A stretch of 64,000 nucleotides of DNA from Lamellibrachia columna. Taxonomy: Eukaryota > Annelida > Polychaeta > Sabellida > Siboglinidae. Of this stretch, positions 1-10,605 are shown piece after piece. A program made the translations under genes and the position numbers. The notes beneath the pieces were generated by a model. It searched no databases, was not told the origin of the DNA, and saw only the letters and a list, made by a program, of their open reading frames with translations. Within the stretch, counting starts at the first letter, position 1, and every line of letters begins with the position of its first letter. Location of the stretch: contig OY759267.1 of the NCBI GenBank assembly GCA_963662155.1, positions 31,228,976 to 31,292,975 of the forward strand. The letters are read 5' to 3'.

Positions 1-873
1 ATCTTCAAACTAGTGCAGCCTCCCTCTGATAAGTTACATCAAAGCAGAACAAGTCACATTATAATATAATTACTTAGCAGTCAACTTTTGTTTATTTCAG
101 TTAATTAGACACAGTCACCTTTACTCAAGTTCATGTGAAGAGCACACATCTATTGGGAGTTGAGAAAATCCTGGACAGGCCCAGCTGTTATTTGATATGG
201 CCTAGTGAGCTGACGTAACTGTTTCACATGGAAGGTGAGTTGTTTTTGAGGACTCCACTAAGTAGGTTATGTAATGTTATGCAATTCGACAAGTTGAGGT
301 GTCTGGCTTTTCAGTAATCCACACTCAAAGGTGATATTTGGGTCTGTTTACATAGGTGTATTTTGGCAACAGGTAAAAAATTATTATAACTTTCAGTATG
401 GAATAACAACTGGCTATATAGAATTTGATTACAGAACACATGCTGGACTATTCCAAAAATTATGTTACAAGTTCATTCGAGTGAGCTGAAAAAGTGAGTG
501 TATTCGAGTATCGTACTAGAATACAGACTGTCTCAAGCTGAAGTAGCTCATATATGTGTGTTCTGCCCACCACAGGTGGTGGTTCATTGTGTATGTAAGC
601 AACTCCAACAACTAGGTAGGACATAGATTTTTTGCATGAATGCATGATTTTCATTTACATTTATCAACAGTCTAAATTAAAAACAATTCTGCACAGTTAC
701 CATTTTTATTTGGGGTAAGACCACAGTTGACCTTCCTGTTTACTGTTTCACACGAATGTAGGGCACACGAATTGGTGAAATGTGAACTTAATAAATTCAT
801 ATTATGTGACATGAGTGCCTTTGAGCATGAATATTCACAGGTTTGTTTATATATAGTGCATTTTTTGGAGAGT

Positions 874-1233
874 TTAACTGGCGGAGGGATTTATGGGAAT
901 TGTTCTGCTATGGGCCACGTGGGCGCATGAATACACGTCGGAAACTGCCAGCAATCCTGAAGGAGTGGTTTGCACCACTCTGTCAAAGTCATCCTGGCTT
1001 AGCCGTGGCAACCAAACCCCACTGCTAACCCCACTGGGTTCATGTTGGATTGTTGCATCTGATGGTTTGTGGTAACAGTGGCCGGTCTTGAAGCCACCAA
1101 TTTTCATCTTAATTCCACCAGCAGGTGGACATTTATCCTCACTCTTTCTACTACTACCACTACTATCATGTGTTTTCTCCTCAATTTTGAAATCCCAGGT
1201 AAATCCAAGTAAAATTACTAATGAAAGTGACAA
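874..1233 (-). pseudogene. Truncated Mutator-like transposase N-terminus, satellite unit 1
   Basis: This minus-strand open frame matches the first part of the longer copy at 54968-55927: a hydrophobic leader (SLVILLGFTWDF), a serine run from a ctact repeat, then the signature GVWLPRLSQDDFDRVV. Homology to the long copy ends just after the residues LAVSD, where the frame runs into unrelated sequence and a stop. It lacks every catalytic region and is best read as a repeated transposon fragment, not a gene. The serine run is the shortest and least regular among the copies. Confidence 0.85.
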
Positions 1234-2192
1234 AACCGTTATCTGAATGCAAAGACGTCTAATCCACCTCGGAAACCAGATGACAGTGACAGGAGACCAG
1301 TATATTAAGGGGGTGGGGAAATCTTCAAACTAGTGCAGCCTCCCTCTGATAAGTTACATCAAAGCAGAACAAGTCACATTATAATATAATTACTTAGCAG
1401 TCAACTTTTGTTGATTTCAGTTAATTAGACACAGTCACCTTTACTCAAGTCCATGTGAAGAGCACACATCTATTGGGAGTTGAGAAAATCCTGGACAGGC
1501 CCAGCTGTTATCTGATATGGCCTAGTGAGCTGACGTAACTGTTTCACATGGAAGGTGAGTTGTTTTTGAGGACTCCACTAAGTAGGTTATGTAATGTTAT
1601 GCAATTCGACAAGTTGAGGTGTCTGGCTTTTCAGTAATCCACACTCAAAGGTGATATTTGGGTCTGTTTACATAGGTGTATTTTGGCACCAGGTAAAAAA
1701 TTATTATAACTTTCAGTATGGAATAACAACTGGCTATATAGAATTTGATTACAGAACACATGCTGGACTATTCCAAAAAATATGTTACAAGTTCATTCGA
1801 GTGAGCTGAAAAAGTGAGTGTATTCGAGTATCGTACTAGAATACAGACTGTCTCAAGCTGAAGTAGCTCATATATGTGTGTTCTGCCCACCACAGGTGGT
1901 GGTTCCTTGTGTATGTAAGCAACTCCAACAACTAGGTAGGACATAGATTTTTTGCATGAATGAATGATTTTCATTTACCTTTATCAACAGTCTAAATTAA
2001 AAAAAATTCTGCACAGTTACCATTTTTATTTGGGGTAAGACCACAGTTGACCTTCCTGTTTACTGTTTCACACGAATGTAGGGCACGCGAAATTGTGAAA
2101 TGTGAACTTAATAAATTCATATTATGTGACATAAGTGCCTTTGAGCATGAATATTCACAGGTTTGTTTATATATAGTGCATTTTTGGAGAGT

Positions 2193-2555
2193 TTAACTGG
2201 CGGAGGGATTTATGGGAATTGTTCTGCTATGGGCCACGTGGGCGCATGAATACACGTCGGAAACTGCCAGCAATCCTGAAGGAGTGGTTTGCACCACTCT
2301 GTCAAAGTCATCCTGGCTTAGCCGTGGCAACCAAACCCCTCTGCTAACCCCACTGGGTTCCTGTTGGATTGCTGCATCTGATGGTTTGTGGTAACAGTGG
2401 CCGGTCTTGAAGCCACCAATTTTCATCTTAATTCCACCAGCAGGTGGACATTTCTCCTCACTCTTTCTACTACTACTACTACTACTATCATGTGTTGTCT
2501 CCTCCATTTTAAAATCCCAGGTAAATCCAAGTAAAAGTACTAATGAAAGTGACAA
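2193..2555 (-). pseudogene. Truncated Mutator-like transposase N-terminus, satellite unit 2
   Basis: Same fragment as at 874-1233, one satellite period further on, with the same junction after LAVSD and the same foreign tail. The serine-coding triplet run is longer here than in unit 1. No catalytic residues are present. Confidence 0.85.
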
Positions 2556-3039
2556 AACCGTTATCTGAATGCAAAGACGTCTAATCCACCTGAGAAACCA
2601 GATGACAGTGACAGGAGACCAGTATATTAGGGGGGGGGGGGTGGGGACATCTTCAAACTAGTGCAGCCTCCCTCTGATAAGTTACATCAAAGCAGAACAA
2701 GTCACATTATAATATAATTACTTAGCAGTCAACTTTTGTTTATTTCAGTTAATTAGACACAGTCACCTTTACTCAAGTCCATAAGAAGAGCACACATCTA
2801 TTGGGAGTTGAGAAAATCCTGGACAGGCCCAGCTGTTATCTGATATGGCCTAGTGAGCTGGCGTAACTGTTTCACAGGGAAGGTGAGTTGTTTCTGAGGA
2901 CTCCACTAAGTAGGTTATGTAATGTTATGCAATTCGACAAGTTGCGGTGTCTGGGTTTTCAGTAATCCACACTCAAAGGTGATATTTGGGTCTGTTTACA
3001 TAGGTGTATTGTGGCACCAGGTAAAAAAATATACTTTCC

Positions 3040-3607
3040 TTTTCAGATTTTTCAAAATGTTTCTGTCCAACATGACTCCCTCTACCTTTCCCCGAGCATT
3101 CGCTCCCTGTTGTATCCGGCATCGCATTTCTACCTCTGAATGCTCATCCTCATTAACCATTCCTCCAAGTTACACAAAGCCATCCACTTGGTTGAACTCC
3201 TCATCATCCAAACTAATGTTCAAGTCCTCTCTCTGATGTCAAACACACATCTCTTCTGTCTTCTCCCGGCTCATTATCGGTCCGTGCTTCTTGAACATCC
3301 CCTTCCATTGCTCCAACACTTCCTGTAGTTCTTGTTTTTTGTCTGCTATCATGGCCAGATCGTTTGCATACATCACCTTCCTGAGAACATCCTTCATGCT
3401 GATCTTCCTGCTGATTAGTGCCACCACCATGATAAAGAGTAAAGGGTCATTTCCTTGCCTCTAACCGATGTTAACTTTAAACTCTTCCTACAACCCATAT
3501 CCAACCACAACTCTTGTTTTTGTTCTCAGGAACGTGACAGTTATGGGTGTTGCACGCCATGACACAGAACTGACTAAATACCACCAACTCATTACAAAGT
3601 CAGACTC
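3040..3607 (-). mobile_element. Non-LTR retrotransposon reverse transcriptase fragment, copy 1
   Basis: Minus-strand translation of 3239-3430 gives the reverse transcriptase palm motif as YANDLAMIAD, followed by a helix rich in Glu and Gln and a KHG segment. This pattern is typical of APE-type LINEs, where the motif is usually Y/F-A-D-D. The second catalytic Asp is kept while the first is Asn, so this copy is presumably inactive. The flanking sequence has many stops. The block is a near-identical duplicate of 9565-10142. Its left border joins the interrupted satellite unit near 3030, and similarity to the second copy ends at the sequence cagactc. Confidence 0.75.
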
Positions 3608-3725
3608 TCAGATAAGTCAGGCTCCCAGATAACTTATTTTGTAATTTCTGTAAACTATTATAATGATCAAACTACAACACTGACTGATATGTATTGCCTG
3701 TATAGACTTGATATCATCATTCCAG

Positions 3726-3898
3726 GTGCCACCATCAAACCTCAGTCACAAAAGTCAGTACACAACATGACTACATCAGTGGACGACACAGAGCCATTCG
3801 ATTACACAACAATTGACGTACCAGCAGTAAAGACGTCACGACAGGACGGCGTCGGTGTCACCTGGGACAAACCACACAAGGATGAGAACATCGACAGC
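3726..3898 (+). other. Possible orphan exon, unknown protein
   Basis: An open frame of about 57 codons lies between a good acceptor (tcattccag) and a good donor (gtaagt). The protein is polar, Thr/Asp/Lys-rich and not recognised. A second exon-like block lies at 4439-4546, also bounded by gcag and gtaagtg, but its phase does not follow directly from this one, so a missing exon or a pseudogene is possible. Confidence 0.3.
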
Positions 3899-4438
3899 GT
3901 AAGTTCTTGGCTCATGCTGATTATTGCACTCACAGCCAAGTCAGTCTTTACGCAGACATTACAGCTTACTTGAAGTGTAAAGCGATTGAAGTACTCACAG
4001 CCCTTGCATTAAAAACACGCGCGAAGGAGTTGTAGACCGAACTGCCCCAGGTATATGGGTAGCTGTCTTGCCCCAGGGGGCACCAAGATGGCTTTTTGGG
4101 GTATTTTTACTGCTGCAAATGTTGATCCTTTTATGGTCGTCGGCACACTGCTTCAAATGTTCATCCTATCATTCCACTAGTATTCAACAGATGTGTAATA
4201 TAGATGTAATGTTTGGTCGAATTATATATATTTTTGGAATGGAACCATTGGTTGATTCAGACAGAAAAGGAAGCATTTAAGTAGACAGGTTTTCTTACAC
4301 CTATGTGTAACAAGATATTTGTAAAAAAAATGTGTAACATATTCACATGGCCTGCATTAAAAGAAACTGTAGAAAATTTGACCCATTCATTTATTGGCTT
4401 TTGGGATGATGAAATGACATCTGTTAATATCATTGCAG

Positions 4439-4546
4439 ACACAATGGGTCAGCTCTTTACTCCATCTCTCGTGAGTAGTACGTCACCACGAAGAAGTGAG
4501 TTGGTTGTTGTGCATCAATCAGCTGAGATTTTCCCAGAATCATATG
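4439..4546 (+). other. Possible orphan exon, unknown protein
   Basis: An open frame of about 36 codons is bounded by attgcag and gtaagtg. The peptide starts DTMGQLFTPSL and is not recognised. It could belong with the exon-like block at 3726-3898, although the phases do not match directly. The bases that follow (4547-4950) are AT-rich with nothing recognised. Confidence 0.25.
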
Positions 4547-4954
4547 GTAAGTGAGCAAGGAATATATATTTAGACTGAATTAATATTACACCATTAATTA
4601 ATTCAATACTATGCGGGAAAGTTCATTTTGGCAAAAGTGTACCCTGTACGTGAAAACGCCCACATACAAATGTATTTATTATTACCTTTGTTAAATTTAA
4701 TTTATATAAATGTTATAACTTATTGTATTATTAAAAAAAATACCGTTGCAGTCGACGGTCCAACATAATGAAGATATTGCCATATGGTTTCTCCTGGAAG
4801 TGTTTAAGGACAATCAATGCAGACTGTTCTGGCGACACAGCAAATGATCAAGTGTTGACTGAATTAATACCATTCAGTGAACCATGTGTAGGTGTTAAAT
4901 CTGTTATTGACCAGACTTGAGCGGATCTACACACTGGGTAGTGGGTCCAGGAAG

Positions 4955-5400
4955 TGTATGGAAGGAGACCATTTTCTTGCTGAAGCTATCTGCCGCATTT
5001 GATACCATTGGTCACAGGACAACTTATTAAAAGTGTGTCAATGTGGTGTGGCATATCTGGAACAGAGCTGGTTCTCATAATATTTAACTGATAGATGCAA
5101 AAGAATGAAGATAGCGAATTGTTTCTCAGCTACGCTCCCTACTTCACGTAATGTTCCTCAGGGTGTTTCACTCTCTACGCTACTCTACTTGGCTCAGTTA
5201 TCCAACGTCACAACTTGGATCACCAAGTGTATGCTAATAAATCACAGACCTATGCTATTTTGGCTACATGAGATACAAATCACTTCCAAAACTAGTTCAG
5301 GGATTGTCTCCACAAAATCTTCCATTGGATGACAGAGACCACATTAAAGTTAAATGCAAGTAAATCCGAGTTAGTTATTATTGGTGGGGTAAATTTTGCA
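4955..5400 (+). mobile_element. Degenerate CR1/L2-like reverse transcriptase fragment
   Basis: Reading across frames on the plus strand gives the order of blocks expected in a CR1/L2-type reverse transcriptase: LSAAFDTIGH, a segment ending in LTDRC-like residues, SATLPTSRNVPQG, then a stretch like the post-YADD region (LPLDD, LKLNASKSELVIIGG). Several stops and frameshifts separate them. Both ends are missing, so this is an old truncated LINE copy. Confidence 0.6.
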
Positions 5401-6280
5401 TGTCTATTTGAATCGATTAGGTGCGCACAATATGTTGCAAGACGTTTCCTTATGTGTCAGACTTTAGATTGCATGTAGAGAAGCACAGTAAAATCAAAAC
5501 GTGTGGAAAGCATTAGCTTAACAGTGTCGCCTGGCTGTTCTTCGATGAGAAAAAATTTGCATGTTTGCTGGAGTGCCATAAAACACTAATATTATATAGC
5601 CTTTTTGTTTAGGGAGTGACGTAGAGTGATATAATGAAAGCATTGATTTACTAAAATGCAAGGAAGGACATCAACGTAATAATTTACATGTAATTGATAA
5701 CGGATTGACAGACGTTTGCTACGATGACAATAAAACTGATGCCGATTGACCAACTAATGCGAATCGAGAATAATAACCTGAATCTGAATATGTAATGATC
5801 GATGTACTTTTGTTTAAAAAATAAGAGTCCAATGACGTGAGTGACACTTAGCATTATCTGCTATTTGGTTGCACCTCCTATCGGTCGCTGGAGAGACCAA
5901 TCCACAGTCACCGGGTCTCTTATGGTTACATATCGAGCAGCTCTCAGGGGAGAGATTTGTCGGCCCCCAGACCTTCCTGTAGTTCTCCAGCCAAACTACT
6001 GACAATCCCTATATGTTGAACTTGTAACCTCCTATGACAACACGACAACCCGTTTATATAGTAGGTAAACCTATTTAGCTGAATTTGTGGTGTGAACTCT
6101 TGAAACAGGTTAACTTTACATTTAACTGATATAACAACTACTAATTAAACAATTTAGTTAATTAGAATGTTTCTTATATGGCATAGTTCATGTTGTAATG
6201 CTGCAAAGTGTATAACATGCATAAATAATATTACTAATCTAAGTTATTGATATTGAATTATGCAGATCTAGTGGTGAAAT
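5401..6280. other. No gene recognised
   Basis: AT-rich sequence with a GC-richer patch near 5850-6000. Short open frames exist on both strands, but none has a recognisable motif or splice context. Confidence 0.5.
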
Positions 6281-6282
6281 TA

Positions 6283-6318
6283 TGCGCATGCGCCGGAAGT
6301 TATCACTCTAAGATGGCG
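6283..6318 (+). promoter_or_regulatory. Promoter-like NRF1 / ETS / YY1 motif cluster
   Basis: The bases tgcgcatgcgccggaagt contain a perfect GCGCATGCGC palindrome, the NRF1-type site, which directly abuts CCGGAAGT, the ETS-family core. About ten bases later comes AAGATGGCG, the YY1-type core often found at the start codon of TATA-less genes. This order and spacing is characteristic of housekeeping promoters in animals. The ATG inside the YY1 core opens a frame of only about nine codons (MASTRTLAV then stop), so any transcript would splice early or use another start. No clear coding gene follows, and the promoter role is inferred from motifs alone. Confidence 0.5.
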
Positions 6319-6659
6319 TCTACTAGAACGTTGGCCGTGTAATTGATATCAACAACCCTTCAAAACCCTGTCTTAGGAATACAACACACTCCAAGTGGAA
6401 AAGGTTTATTATATTGGCAATAGTATCATCGAACAGTTGTGATAACTGGTATGTCTGTTTATTATCTATGCATCTAGCAATTCCCACCGCCGTTACTTTG
6501 TTAACTGTTACGTTAGCCAACAATAAGCCAAAACGCATAGAAAGTGTCCCGTCTCCTTGCCAGCAACAGTCTAACAAAATTTTCGTGCGACTAATACACA
6601 GTCATGAGTTGCATCAGAAGCAGAAAAACATAGTTGTCACTAATAAGTAATCTGTCCCA

Positions 6660-7416
6660 ATACATTAACCAAAACTCCATATGAAATGATCAATCGTTTG
6701 TAGAATGAATAAAATATGTATCAGAATTAAAACCATATCAAATATGTGTACTCCGTAGTATAGATATTATTTATCTACAAAGCCAAATAATGTTTATACA
6801 CAAACCTTCCGCATTCTGGTAGGTCACAAAGTCCCTGTTTATAATGCTCCTTATGTTAGTAGCTGTCTCGAATCATCTCTTTCTTCACCAATTTCGTCCG
6901 ACTGGCTGTCAACGCAATGCATTTCTACCTATCTAGATGAGATCAGCTTTTACAGAGAACACCACAGGAAGCACGCAGCGTGTGCTATTGATATACAACG
7001 TATGTTGAAGCAGATAACATGCACTCCAACACGGATGTAGCTCACGAAATGCTATCTTGCACACTCCTCCATATTTCTCCAATTGATCATTCTTCGGTCA
7101 TGGTAGGCCGTACACCGTATACCAATTTTTGGAAGAAGAATCACCAACTTCGCATGGATTGCTATATGAGACACGCTAAATGCAAGAACTCCCCGCATGC
7201 TGGCTGGTAAACAGGAATGAACCATTGTGGTCTGTTGTCTGTGCTGGCGGAAGTAATCAACGAACTACGACACGCATTGTCCATGCGTTCGGACGGCGTT
7301 GTCCTGTTTGCATAACATAATCTATTGCAGCACCACGCCTTGACACCTGTCAACGCCCTGAATGACGTTGTAATCCTCACTTAGAAGCGCAATTTCTATG
7401 TCGCAATTATTCTGGT
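6660..7416. other. No gene recognised
   Basis: Mixed-composition sequence with short open frames on both strands, none with recognisable motifs. Confidence 0.45.
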
Positions 7417-7856
7417 ATCCTAATTGTATCGACACATGCGTGTTGTTCTATTGAGGATACGTAATCGTTCTGTTTACAGCAATTTTCTCAACATGGTTAC
7501 ACCAAAAAATAATAGTACGCATCAGTTAGTGTACGTTCAGTGTTCAAAGTGTTTTACACTTCACCCCTAGCGCACCTGTTGATTCTAACTCCATCTCGAC
7601 TTCTCTGGGAAGCACTCAGTCATGCTGCAGTTACTGCTCGAAGACCATTCGTACGTATAATCACCACTGCATATAGCCAGATACTCATTCATACAAACGA
7701 ATGAGCTGTGGCAATGTTCGGTGAAACAAATTGCCAAAGCTTCGAAACGGCAGCAAGACGGTTCAAGCTAGGGTTTTCACGACTGGGAGCCTGACGTTCT
7801 ATCTGGAACGTTGTCACGCCCCATTCGATGGGAGAGAAGGAGAAGGGTCAGAGAAG
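7417..7856. repeat. 440-bp dispersed duplicate, copy 1
   Basis: This block is repeated with a few mismatches at 10148-10587. Similarity begins at tcctaattgtatcgacacat and ends at the gtcagagaa of a purine-rich tract. The flanks differ completely on both sides, so the copies were moved as a defined segment. Confidence 0.85.
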
Positions 7857-8337
7857 AAGCGAGGAAGGGAGAGGAGGCAGCGCGGGAGGGAGATATGCCG
7901 TTTGTTTGTTAATGCAGACATGTACAAGTGTTTAGCAATATTTAATATGGCCATGGTTCGCACCACGCTGTAGCTTACTCATGCGCGCATCTTACTGCTA
8001 ACACTAGTACGAAAAGTAAAATAATAAACCGCGCAAAAACAAATGTTGCAACATAGGCCTCTATAGCTCAATGCGCATACCAGCTCATATCACGGCATGT
8101 GGCTTTTATTAAACGTCGGCAGGGAAGCGTGTCTGCGTATCAGTGTTTGTTACACACGTGTATCCTGGTACAAAGTCAACCCTTGTGTCGCACGCGGTGT
8201 CTTTGATGGGGAGCGTTGAATGCTATATCAAAGATGATTGATTGTTTGCTATAATGTTTACATCATCTAACATGTGTCCTGGAACGAAACTAGCATTGGT
8301 ATCGCATCAAAGAGACTTCGGAGTCGTGCATCAGTGC
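7857..8337. other. Purine-rich tract, then nothing recognised
   Basis: The start is a strongly A/G-biased stretch (about 7840-7895, gaggaagggagaggagg). The rest carries no motif I recognise. Confidence 0.4.
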
Positions 8338-8338
8338 T

Positions 8339-8640
8339 TCACTTGACCTGGATGGAGGCAGAGTCTTGTAAGAGCAGTTGCTGTACACGTGGGCGAAAGG
8401 ATGAAGATTGGGTGACGTCGAGCAAGACAAATATGTATTTGGGCAGCGGTTTGATGCTGCCGAGCGCCGTCGTCATGAGTTCGCTGTCGTCGATGAACTG
8501 TCGCATCAAACATACGACCACATTGTCGCCGTTGTCGAAGCCTCCTATTTTCGAGGCGCCGACGTCGTCGCGATCACCGACGTAGAGACGCAATCCCCAC
8601 TCGTCTTCGACGTGTTTCAATAGTTGACTGCAAACTTAGC
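8339..8640 (-). pseudogene. TIR-domain fragment (Toll/IL-1 receptor type)
   Basis: Minus-strand translation gives WGLRLYVGDRDDVGAS, resembling TIR box 2 (the BB-loop region, usually a charged RD pair before a Pro-Gly turn). It is followed by NVVVCLMRQFIDDSELMT, as expected for strand C and helix C, and PKYIFVLLDVTQ, as expected for strand D. Box 1 and the C-terminal FW box are not found in frame. Upstream, in-frame continuity is lost near 8640, where an acceptor-like tttgcag occurs. The usual BB-loop Pro is Val here. It may be one exon of a TIR adaptor or receptor, or a pseudogene. The opposite strand is also open here (8408-8623), but it shows no domain pattern. Confidence 0.5.
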
Positions 8641-9118
8641 GCGAGATTATCGCGAAGCCGCCCTGGCAATAGACAAAGTTAGCGGCGTGTTGGATTTACA
8701 GTGAGCTCACAGTTGTTCTAATAATCAGTATTTGTGCTGAGTAGTAATGGCTTATGTTTTGGCAACCAGATTGATTTGTTTAATGTTTTTATTTATACTT
8801 TCACTGTACATCCTTCTTGTCAAAGGATATTTGATTTTTTATGAGCATGCTGTAGTCAAGAAAAGTACGTCGTTTATATAAGTACAACCATATGGTAAAA
8901 TGCATATTGCTCAAACAAAGATACATATGAGATATTGATTTTGTAAATATTTAGCAAATATTCTATTGAAATAATGTTTTTTCTCAAGCAATTTATACAC
9001 TGCTTATGAAAATGTTGACCATATTATTGGATTTATTAAACATAAGTTTTTTTTACCAAACTAACGGTGCTTTTCCTCTTTTTTCACTGATGTTCATGGG
9101 TTAGGTTCAGGTAAAATA
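8641..9118. other. No gene recognised
   Basis: AT-rich sequence with no motif or long open frame. Confidence 0.5.
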
Positions 9119-10142
9119 TTGTCGAGTCACTCTTTCTGTTTTTTCTTTCCATACTTTTCTATCGGCTGCCCCCTCTCCATCTTTCATCTTCCCCCTCTCC
9201 ATCTTTCATCTTCCCCCGATCTTCTCATATCCTACCTCACGCAGTCCTTCGATCTTATCTGTTCGTTCCCCTTTTCTTGCATACTTGATGTTTTTTCACC
9301 TTTTTTTTCCACTCTCTTTACTAGTATGTCTGCATCCATGCTTACCATGTGGCCTGCCCATTTCAACTTGCTTCTCACCAATCTTCCTGTTGAACTGTTT
9401 TGTTGCATCACATATTTCGTCAGGTCGTTCATCTTTCTTTCGTCAACCCTCTTTGTTCGTGTTATTCGACAAAACTAGAACCAACCTTGCAGCTGCTGTT
9501 GTTGTTCTGTCAACGCCACTGTCTCCAGATACAGATTGAGGCATGCTTGTGTAACACAAGCTCTCAGGACTTTCCTTTTCAGCCTTTTTAAAATGTTTCT
9601 GTCCAACATGACTCCCTCTACCTTTCCGAAGCATTCGCTCCCTGTTGTATCCGGCATCGCATTTCTACCTCTGAATGATCATCCTCATTAACCATTCCTC
9701 CAAGTTACACAAAGCCATCCACTTGGTTGAACTCCATATCATCCAAACTAATGTTCAAGTCCTCTCTCTGATGTAAAACCCACATCTCTTCTGTCTTCTC
9801 CCGGCTCATTATCCGTCCGTGCTTCTTTAACACCCCCTTCCATTCTTCCAACACTTCCTGTAGTTCTTGATTTGTGTCTGCTATCATGGCCAGATCGTTT
9901 GCATACATCCCCTTCCTGAGAACATCCTTCATGCTGATCTTCCTGCTGATTAGTGCCACCAACATGATAAAGAGTAAAGGTACATTTCCTTGCCTCTAAC
10001 CGATGTTAACTTTAAACTCTTCCGACAACCCATATCCAACCACAACTCTTCTTTTTGTTCTCAGGAACATGACAGTTCTGGGTGTTGCACGCCATGACAT
10101 AGAACTGACTAAATACAACCAACTCATTACAAAGTCAGACTC
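9119..10142 (-). mobile_element. Non-LTR retrotransposon C-terminal RT fragment, copy 2
   Basis: On the minus strand, 9705-9965 gives the palm motif YANDLAMIAD and flanking helix, as in the copy at 3040-3607. Further downstream, 9232-9432 gives LVRSKLKWAGHMVSMDAD, the typical C-terminal block of many APE-type LINEs just before the 3' UTR. The blocks are in the expected order but in different frames, with stops between. The palm motif carries Asn for the first catalytic Asp. The 577-bp part at 9565-10142 is shared with copy 1. The 5' half of the element is absent. Confidence 0.75.
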
Positions 10143-10147
10143 ACGTC

Positions 10148-10587
10148 ATCCTAATTGTATCGACACATGCGTGTGGTTCTATTGAGGATACGTAATCGTT
10201 CTGTTTACAGCTATTTTCTCAACATGGTTACACAAAAAAATAATAGTACGCATCAGTTAGTGTACGTTTAGTGTTCAAAGTGTTTTTCACTTCACTTCCT
10301 AGCACAACTGTTAATTCCAACTCCATCTCGACTTCTCTGGGAAGCACTCAGTCATGCTGCAGTTACTGCTCGAAGACCATTCGTACGTGTAATCACAACT
10401 GCATATAGCCAGGTACTCATTTATACAAACGAATGAGCTGTGGCAACGTTCGGTGAAGCAAATTGCCAAAGCTTCGAAACGGCAGCAAGACGGTTCAAGC
10501 TAGGGTTTTCACAACTGTGAGCCTGACGTTCTATCTGGAACGTTATCACGCCCCATTCGATGGGAGAGAAGGAGAAGGGTCAGAGAA
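10148..10587. repeat. 440-bp dispersed duplicate, copy 2
   Basis: Second copy of 7417-7856, in the same orientation. Here it is fused directly to the LINE block on its left and to the 1.1-kb duplicated block on its right, with sharp junctions. Confidence 0.85.
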
Positions 10588-10605
10588 AAATTTGGTATTG
10601 GATCA

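Larger units (their letters stand above)
1..3030. repeat. Left tandem satellite array, unit about 1.32 kb (2.3 units)
   Basis: Units begin at 1, 1321 and 2649 with the same start (atcttcaaactagtgcagcc) and are nearly identical; the third stops near 3030, where LINE-derived sequence takes over. Each unit has a non-coding module of roughly 870 bp followed by about 450 bp that reads on the minus strand as the N-terminal part of a Mutator-like transposase. A G-run of variable length precedes each new unit. Because base 1 is already a unit start, the array probably continues beyond the window. The same unit recurs at 55.9-64 kb. Both left units lack about 20 bp, near 855 and 2175, that right-hand units carry (gaagctattggctgtga region). 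Confidence 0.95.

Noticed and set aside
8058..8100. tRNA-like A box (tagctcaatgcgca)
   Set aside because: No B box or acceptor stem could be found at the right distance.
8408..8623. Plus-strand open frame opposite the TIR-like fragment
   Set aside because: It lacks a recognisable pattern, while the minus strand shows ordered TIR-like boxes; CpG-rich sequence tends to leave both strands open.
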